Assembly (NCBI GenBank): GCA_037953745.1
Contig: JBAKBP010001426.1
Location: 62,001-126,000 of the forward strand
DNA from: Lithodes maja
Taxonomy: Eukaryota > Arthropoda > Malacostraca > Decapoda > Lithodidae
Direction: 5' to 3'
Length of the DNA stretch: 64,000 bases
Positions 58,791 through 64,000 of the stretch are shown here, piece after piece. Below the pieces are notes generated by a model, which did not search any database, was not told the origin of the DNA, and was given only the letters and a program-made list of their open reading frames with translations. The translations under genes and the position numbers were made by a program. The first letter of the stretch is position 1. Every line of letters starts with the position of its first letter.

Positions 58791-59009
58791 GTTCTTAAAG
58801 CTAGCGCATGCTAAGCTAGCTAAGGATAGCTCAATAAGGCCGATTAGGCGTATTTCCATTGGGGTCCTGTACTACTACCCCATCCCTTTGCTCATGAGGG
58901 ATGGTAACGACTCGGTGCTTGTGAAAAATCTTTAATGCGCCGAGCGTGGGCGCGAACCCGGGCCTTCTGGGTGGAAGTCCGAGATGCTAGTCACTACACC
59001 AAGCGAGCC
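58751..59009 (-). mobile_element. tRNA-Glu-like SINE sharing its tail with 2A-LINE-2
   Basis: On the minus strand the head reads GGCTCGCTTGGTGTAGTGAC, ACTTCCACCCAGAAGG and CCGGGTTCGCGCCC. It resembles tRNA-Glu (TTC) with boxes A and B in place. The tail GGACCCCAATGGAAATACGC.. through CTATCCTTAG matches the 3' UTR of 2A-LINE-2 (44037-44090). It ends in TTA repeats, as does that LINE. A 6-bp GTGTAT occurs at both edges. Confidence 0.8.
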
Positions 59010-59054
59010 GTGTATTAGGTGAGTAACTAAGGGTTCTTACTTTTATTCTGGCTA

Positions 59055-59560
59055 TCAATAGATGATTATAATGTAAAACTTGCAAAATAAACAAACCAAA
59101 ACTTTGACAAATACAGTAAAAAGACAACTAATCAAAATCGCTACGGTATGTGGAAACAACGCTTAAGCAAAATAATAATTCTTTATAAATAAAAGAACAC
59201 AATCACACAATTCAGTCTAGGAAGAACCTGTGGTAGTCCAAGGGTTAACCAACTGATTTGCTTTCTATTAAAATGTAAAACTTGCAAACTAAACAAACCA
59301 AAATTGGGACAAGGACAATATAAAGTCAAATTAAATGATCAAAATCGCTATGTGGAAACAACGCTTACTAAAATGAAAATTATTAAATAAAAGAACACAA
59401 TCCACCACACAGGGTGTACATTACTACATGAGCAAGTTAATCTGTTTCCCAAGCAAACTAATCGCACATATAACAACGCACTATCGTCACGTTAAAGGAA
59501 GTAGTCAAGTTTGGGAAGTCCAGGACGTTCTGGCAAATTTTACTATTATAAATTATCCGG
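59055..59560 (-). repeat. Two R3 copies in tandem orientation
   Basis: 59055-59200 is a partial copy, and 59275-59560 is a longer one matching 46860-47137 in reverse. Both start with AATGTAAAACTTGCAAA and contain ATCAAAATCGCTA. Confidence 0.7.
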
Positions 59561-59944
59561 AGCAAAGACAAAAATAAAAATAAATAAAAAACAAATAAAT
59601 ATATTACTGATGCCTTGGCCCTTAACCCTTGGTTCCCGGATGACCTCTTGTACGCCCATAAAAAAGCATGTAACAGGTACCCGGAAGGCCTCTTATGCAC
59701 CCACGACGTCACAGCCTGTGAGCTTGCTGTGCGAGGCGTCGGTCCGACGCATGTAAACAACAGCCGGCTGGACCGACGCTCCGCATCTCCGGCCACAAGA
59801 AGGAGAGCGTCGCTTGTTCTTGTGTGCCTGTATGTTGTTGTTCAGTATCGAAAAGTGGTGTAAAGTGGCTGGTTTGGCCATAAAGTTATCTCCAATGAAA
59901 TCATCATCACAGCTCACCCAGTTGACTTAGAGAGCTCTACTTAA

Positions 59945-61943
59945 CCCTCCGACCCCGGCTAGGGAATATCGTGACTGTACTTTGTGTCCGGGGGTTTTCA
60001 GGAATTTTGGTCCCTGTTGATTCACATGTTACTCCTGAAATACATTACACAAAGTTATAAAAAAAACAGAAAAATGTAGCACAAACCTTCATGTGTAGAA
60101 TGCCGTTGAGTAGAGGTCTCTAGCCCAAGTGATTGCATAATGGTGAGCGCGGGAAGTGGAGTGATTTTTATGCGTGAAAATCATCCCGCGTTCGGATGCG
60201 TCGCCTTTGCCCAGGCCCCGGCTCGGCTAACCTACTGTTTTCTTAGCCACTCGTCGCGCAAAACCTTTTACCTCCCGGAGGCGATTTTATGTATTGATAG
60301 TGATGTTATTATAGTTATTTGGAGTCCAATTATATAAAATATGTTTATTAGGCTATGATTGTAACAAATATTTCACATTTTCACTCGATACCGTAGTTTT
60401 TATGAGTAATTGAGGTAGGTTATTGTTATATTAGGCACTGATTATTCGTTATCACAGGTGTTTATTATACTTTGGCCATCTAATATTATGTCATGTGTCA
60501 CTTTCACTTAGTTATATGCTTTGTAAACGTTTTATATACAATTTATTGTCTTTTTTCACTTATTTATATATGTTTTCATAATACATGATTTTTTTATCAC
60601 AATACACCTGTACATTGTTTTATTTCCACTTGTTGCCTATATACATACATATTGTCAGTCTTTGGTACTTTCACTATGATTATTAGTTAGTACTCCTGCT
60701 TGCTGTGGTATTCAGCAAAGCACGGTATAGTACATAGTGACACCTGGCACTCCACACACTGCATGGTGGTCTTTTTGTGCTTCCTCGGCCTCACCTGGCT
60801 GTTCCAGCAGACATGGCACCGCCTTCTGCTAATGGTGACTCCATCTCGTTCCAGAGGCAGGTAACCGTGCTTGTGCACATTTAGATACTGTGCACACTGC
60901 AGGCGGTCCTGAACGGGGCGCCCAGGTTGTGCCACTGCCCTCTGTGGAGCTAGAGCGGGGGCAGCACGCCCACGAACTTTGGCGGCGCGCACCCTAGGGC
61001 GGCCAGGAGCGCGACGGCGCCCAGGCCCAGCCCGGCGGCCAGCCCGGCGGCCAGGGCGGCCAGGAGCACGACGGCCCTGGGCAAAGCGTCTGGGTTGAGG
61101 GTCGTCGATGTCCATAAAGTCGTCGTCATCGTCGTTGTCGTCAGAGCCGTCATCTTGCCCTGACGGTGGACCCAGGTAATCATGGCCAGAGTCATCTGTG
61201 AGGTGCCCTTCTTCTTCAGAGCCCCCCTCATAATCTCGCGGGGAACGAATGATGCGTGGGCGGCGTGTAGGTCGGCGAGGTGGGGAAGGAGTGGGTAAAT
61301 AGGCCGAAAGTGGGGGGTCCTCAACCCTAGGGAGTGCTGGTGGTGGTGGGGAAGAATGGCGGGAGCCTGGGGCAACTTGGGTGGCGTGGGTAGATAAGGA
61401 AGACAATGGCGGGTCAACCTCAGCCTCCCGCTCAGCCTCACTATCATCACTTTCATCGTCATGGTCAAATCCACTAAAAAAGGCGTATCTTTCATGGATT
61501 TCGTCTAGATCGTCAAAATCTTCACTATAGTGAGACTGATAAGACTCGGAGCTATCACTACCCAACTCATCAACACTATTTTGGCCTTCACCACGTTCAT
61601 AACTCCTCAAAGCTATCTCAATACCTCCGGGAGTCAACGCATCTTGTACGTGCCTTTGCGTTAGGGCGCGACGAACATGGGCAGGCGTCGAAGGGAGCGT
61701 AGAATCGGACACAAGGGAATAACTTTTTGGGCTAGTATCCATGTTGGCGGCAGGGTAGAGACTGTTTTGGTGGCGTACATGCTGTCTGGTGGCGTCGCCT
61801 AGCGACGCCTGGTGACCACGGAGCGAAATTTTTACGCGCGCCATTCGAAAGCACACACGCAAGCAATGGTACAGTGTTGTACCACCCGGGTTCCTCGGGC
61901 CAAAAAAAAATGGTACACACGTGTACCACCCGGGGTCGAAGGG
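59945..61943 (-). mobile_element. piggyBac pB3, internally deleted (1999 bp)
   Basis: TTAA lies at 59941-59944 and 61944-61947, and the inverted ends are CCCTCCGACCCCGG and CCCTTCGACCCCGG. It has one subterminal repeat unit (60375-60505). The transposase ORF has lost its centre. The comparison with 35271-35750 gives a direct empty-site/filled-site pair. Confidence 0.9.
60687..61742 (-). CDS. piggyBac-derived protein lacking the catalytic core (351 aa)
   Basis: The ATG at 61742 matches the starts of the pB1/pB2 transposases (MDTSPKSYSLVSDSTLPSTP). About 270 residues of acidic, Pro-rich and Arg-rich N-terminal region are followed directly by the C-terminal segment AVAQPGRPVQDRLQCAQYLN and the Cys-rich domain CHVCWNSQVRP, CVECQVSLC, CFAEYHSKQEY. 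The whole DDE core, including all three catalytic aspartates, is missing, yet the junction is in frame and no stop occurs. The Cys-rich domain in piggyBac proteins recognises the element ends, so the product could bind ends without cutting. A competitive repressor role is inference. Confidence 0.82.
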   Translation of the reverse strand: MDTSPKSYSLVSDSTLPSTPAHVRRALTQRHVQDALTPGGIEIALRSYERGEGQNSVDELGSDSSESYQSHYSEDFDDLDEIHERYAFFSGFDHDDESDDSEAEREAEVDPPLSSLSTHATQVAPGSRHSSPPPPALPRVEDPPLSAYLPTPSPPRRPTRRPRIIRSPRDYEGGSEEEGHLTDDSGHDYLGPPSGQDDGSDDNDDDDDFMDIDDPQPRRFAQGRRAPGRPGRRAGRRAGPGRRRAPGRPRVRAAKVRGRAAPALAPQRAVAQPGRPVQDRLQCAQYLNVHKHGYLPLERDGVTISRRRCHVCWNSQVRPRKHKKTTMQCVECQVSLCTIPCFAEYHSKQEY

Positions 61944-62112
61944 TTAATGCCATTTTACAGGTAAATAACACAGCTACGCTTGGGGATGCGCGGGAATGCG
62001 GGAAGCAGTCTGATTAACGAATATACGGTAGCCTAGCCTAGACGTTTTTCGGCCAAAACACCCGGGTTTCGAGGAATATATATATAATACATAACCGGGG
62101 CTGGAGGGTTAA

Positions 62113-62410
62113 CCATGAGGAGATTGCATTTTTGGCTTGGATTGTATGAACGCTGTTGGGGAGTTAATTGTTTACTTTAATAAATGGAATGTAAGTATGT
62201 ACAGTATGTGACGATAGTAAATAATAATCGGTTTATTTCAAGCCGGCAGCCAATGGGGCTGAAAATACACAGACTTAACCTATATCTTAACCTAAGTGAT
62301 CAACAGACTGATCCTGGCTGCTAACGAGAGCGCCTACATACCCCCGAGGGAGTAGGAAGTGGGCAGGAGACTTTGTGGGTCCCCCGAGACGGTCCTTCCA
62401 GACCTTGCCT
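62113..62410. other. No gene recognised
   Basis: About 300 bp between the MITE and an R3 copy. No open frame or RNA motif that I can support. Confidence 0.4.
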
Positions 62411-63035
62411 TCACGGCCAGTGCGTTGTTATGTGTGCAATTAGTTTGCTTGGGAACCAGATTAACTTGCCCATGTAGTAATGTACACCCTATGTGGTGGA
62501 TTGTGTTCTTTCATTTCATAAATTTGATTTTAGTAAGCGTTGTTTCCACAGCGATTTTGATATATTGTTTTGACTTTATATTGTCTTTGTCCCAGTTTTG
62601 GTTTGACTTTGTTAATAATAATAATAATAAGCATGTTACTTATTTCTCATAAGCGCCAATTTTTCCGAAGAATTCACTAGCGCTCGAAAAGAGAAAGAAA
62701 AAAGAACAAAAATCAATGCATCAAAAGAAGGCTTATATACAACACACATTTAACAATCACTAGCAGTGGCAAAATAGCCTAAACTCTATAGCCATCTGTC
62801 ATGACACCTCTCTCAAGATCATAGCTTCTCTCAAAGAGAAAAGTCTTAAGTTGTCTCTTGAAGCATTCAACAGAACTCAGTTGTCTCATGGACAGCGGCA
62901 ACCTGTTATACAACCTCGGAGCCATGTAGGAGAATGACCTCTCAAAGAAAGAAGACTGCTGGAAAGCCCTTGGTTCATCAAGACGAAAAGGGTCATTGTC
63001 ATGACGCATTGTTTGCAAGTTTTACATTTTAATAT
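62411..63035 (+). repeat. R3 copy split by an L2 fragment
   Basis: R3 sequence runs to TTTTGGTTTG near 62602 and resumes at GTTTGCAAGTTTTACATTTTAAT (63009-63032). Confidence 0.7.
62611..63007 (-). pseudogene. 5'-truncated L2-like fragment
   Basis: The minus strand encodes the last about 75 residues of the L2-like protein (RHDNDPFRLDEPRAFQQSSF to MTDGYRV) plus 3' UTR and TAA tail, near-identical to 53950-54362. Confidence 0.88.
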
Positions 63036-63104
63036 CTATGTAAGTACAGTACTGACAGACAGACAAAACTTTAAAACAAATATACTGTATTACCGGCAAG
63101 TTAA

Positions 63105-63240
63105 ACTGTTTTGCTGGTGTAATAGTTAGATAGTGTAAGTTCTGTATGTTATATCCTGGGGAGAATACTGGCAGAATCACATGCATTAATTGATTTAATA
63201 ATTTGGGGTATTATTGGTGTTAAGAACAATGTTAAATAAA
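63105..63240 (+). mobile_element. tRNA-derived SINE, diverged
   Basis: GGTGTAATAGTTAGA (box A-like) and the later AATCACATGCATTAATT and TTGGTGTTAAG follow the order in the SINE at 9085-9500. Box B is eroded. Confidence 0.45.
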
Positions 63241-63255
63241 ATTCCAAAACATTAC

Positions 63256-63355
63256 CTGTTAGAATAGTAAGACGAGTCGTAGTTTTGGTAGTAGTTGGCC
63301 GGGTATATCAGCGACTGGTTTGGACAATACACCGAGGAACAGTCCACATAACTCT
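63256..63355 (-). CDS. Possible host exon, weak
   Basis: The minus strand has a consensus donor (AACAG/GTAATG) at 63256 and an upstream open frame with a Tyr/Ser/Asn-rich peptide (SLIYPANYYQNYDSSYYSN). A branch-point-like CACTAAC and CAG/AG precede the chosen acceptor, but the tract before it is G-rich, not pyrimidine-rich. Bases 63390-63540 encode a Gly-rich run in another frame that stops at a TGA. The plus strand offers competing His- or Pro-rich frames. No family is recognised. Confidence 0.25.
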
Positions 63356-63392
63356 CTGTCCCCCACAGGTTAGTGTATCCAAGATCACCCAA

Positions 63393-63480
63393 CCATACCA
63401 CCACCACCACCACCACCACCACCACCACCACTACCCATCAGAACTACACCACCTCCACCTCCACCTCCACCTACGCCTCC
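63393..63480. repeat. CCA/CCT trinucleotide repeats
   Basis: A run of about eleven CAC units is followed by CACCTC units. It produces homopolymer-like ORFs on both strands. Confidence 0.85.
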
Positions 63481-63692
63481 TGATGCCAGCCGTTCCTCTC
63501 CGACGCACAACTCTACTCCTCCGCTGCCGCCTTGGTAGTACTGTACTGATGGAGAAAAGGCTAACATTAGATAATTTTATTCAGTTTACTAAGGACCTCT
63601 ACGAACCAATAGGGGTACAAATGGTCTCAATTAACACAACTACAGATTCTCCCTAAACTATACAGTATAATACACTATAACAAATATAATGG

Positions 63693-63776
63693 TCTGTGGG
63701 GTCGCTCGTTTATGGCCTTGGCCTTACTCGGGGCCTTGGGGCTGTTCGGCCAGGCAGCTTGGGGAACAACAACAAC
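63693..63776 (+). mobile_element. Very short AAC-tailed SINE copy (84 bp)
   Basis: The duplication AACAAATATAATGG (63679-63692 and 63777-63790) flanks only the last part of the SINE, GGGGCTGTTCGGCCAGGCAG plus AAC repeats. Such strong 5' truncation with an intact duplication is typical of target-primed reverse transcription. Confidence 0.82.
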
Positions 63777-63914
63777 AACAAATATAATGGTTATGAACAT
63801 TCAGTATGTATGCATGCATACATGCATGTAATTATAACCGATTATTATTTTTGTTATTGTGAGGGTCAAATGTAATTCCTAGGATGGTGGGGTTAGAGGG
63901 TTTCTTTGGTTAAA

Positions 63915-64000
63915 TTAAAATGTAAAACTTGCAAACTAAACAAACCAAAACTGGGACAAAGACAATATAAAGGCAAAATAACTAATCAAAATCGCTATGT
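63915..64000 (-). repeat. R3 terminus at window edge
   Basis: It begins TTAAAATGTAAAACTTGC and continues to ATCAAAATCGCTATGT, matching 59275-59350; it is cut by the window end. Confidence 0.7.

Larger units (their letters stand above)
59626..62108. mobile_element. TTAA-flanked MITE containing pB3
   Basis: TTAA lies at 59622-59625 and 62109-62112. The flanks of pB3 (59626-59940 and 61948-62108) are nearly identical to 35271-35750, which has no insertion. Confidence 0.88.

Noticed and set aside
58935..59009. Functional tRNA-Glu gene
   Set aside because: The tRNA-like part continues directly into a LINE-derived tail with TTA repeats; stems are degraded, so it is a SINE head.
63285..63656. Plus-strand His-rich protein of about 120 residues
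   Set aside because: It runs through a CAC microsatellite and then into R2-like repeat sequence, so the frame is accidental.

Overview
This window is gene-poor eukaryotic DNA made almost entirely of transposable elements. It is probably from an arthropod, and I would guess a decapod crustacean: it has many LINEs with short tandem-repeat tails, TTAA-flanked piggyBac elements and MITEs, TA-flanked Tigger-like MITEs, and abundant microsatellites. The species assignment is inference. I saw no prokaryotic operon, rRNA gene, CRISPR array or viral gene.

Host coding sequence is scarce. Two minus-strand exons (31795-31932 and 23570-24355) join in phase across a 7.4 kb intron that holds an intact piggyBac element. 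They encode an acidic, Pro/Ser/Thr-rich protein I do not recognise, ending in a (TPIG)n repeat. A third possible exon lies at 63256-63355 and is weak.

Layout. 0-7.4 kb: Tigger-like MITE, a small TIR element carrying an RTE fragment, a 56-bp satellite, a complete minus-strand LINE with a 2A-like peptide (2041-5982), and a damaged RTE copy. 7.7-17.6 kb: TTAA MITEs, a 41-bp satellite, a MITE cluster forming a long inverted repeat, and three TA-flanked Tigger-like elements, one with a decayed transposase. 17.6-22 kb: a CR1 element with both ORFs open. 23-32 kb: the host exons with the intronic piggyBac pB1. 32-36 kb: more MITEs. 35.9-49.5 kb: an RTE element whose 5' end matches U4 snRNA, split by piggyBac pB2, which is itself split by a CR1-like LINE with signal peptide and 2A; a Penelope-like remnant and another repeat interrupt the same RTE. 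49.5-59 kb: RTE, CR1 and L2 copies, a decayed second copy of the first 2A LINE, and two SINEs. 59.6-62.1 kb: a TTAA MITE that received a piggyBac (pB3) whose intact ORF has lost the catalytic core. 62-64 kb: L2 and SINE fragments.

How the parts relate. Two LINEs each share their 3' tail with a SINE in the window, which suggests LINE/SINE partnerships. The piggyBac copies and several TTAA MITE families look like one cut-and-paste system with autonomous and non-autonomous members. Comparing repeat copies reveals recurrent 5-bp TACTGTA/TACAGTA insertions at TA, which I read as excision footprints of Tigger-like elements.
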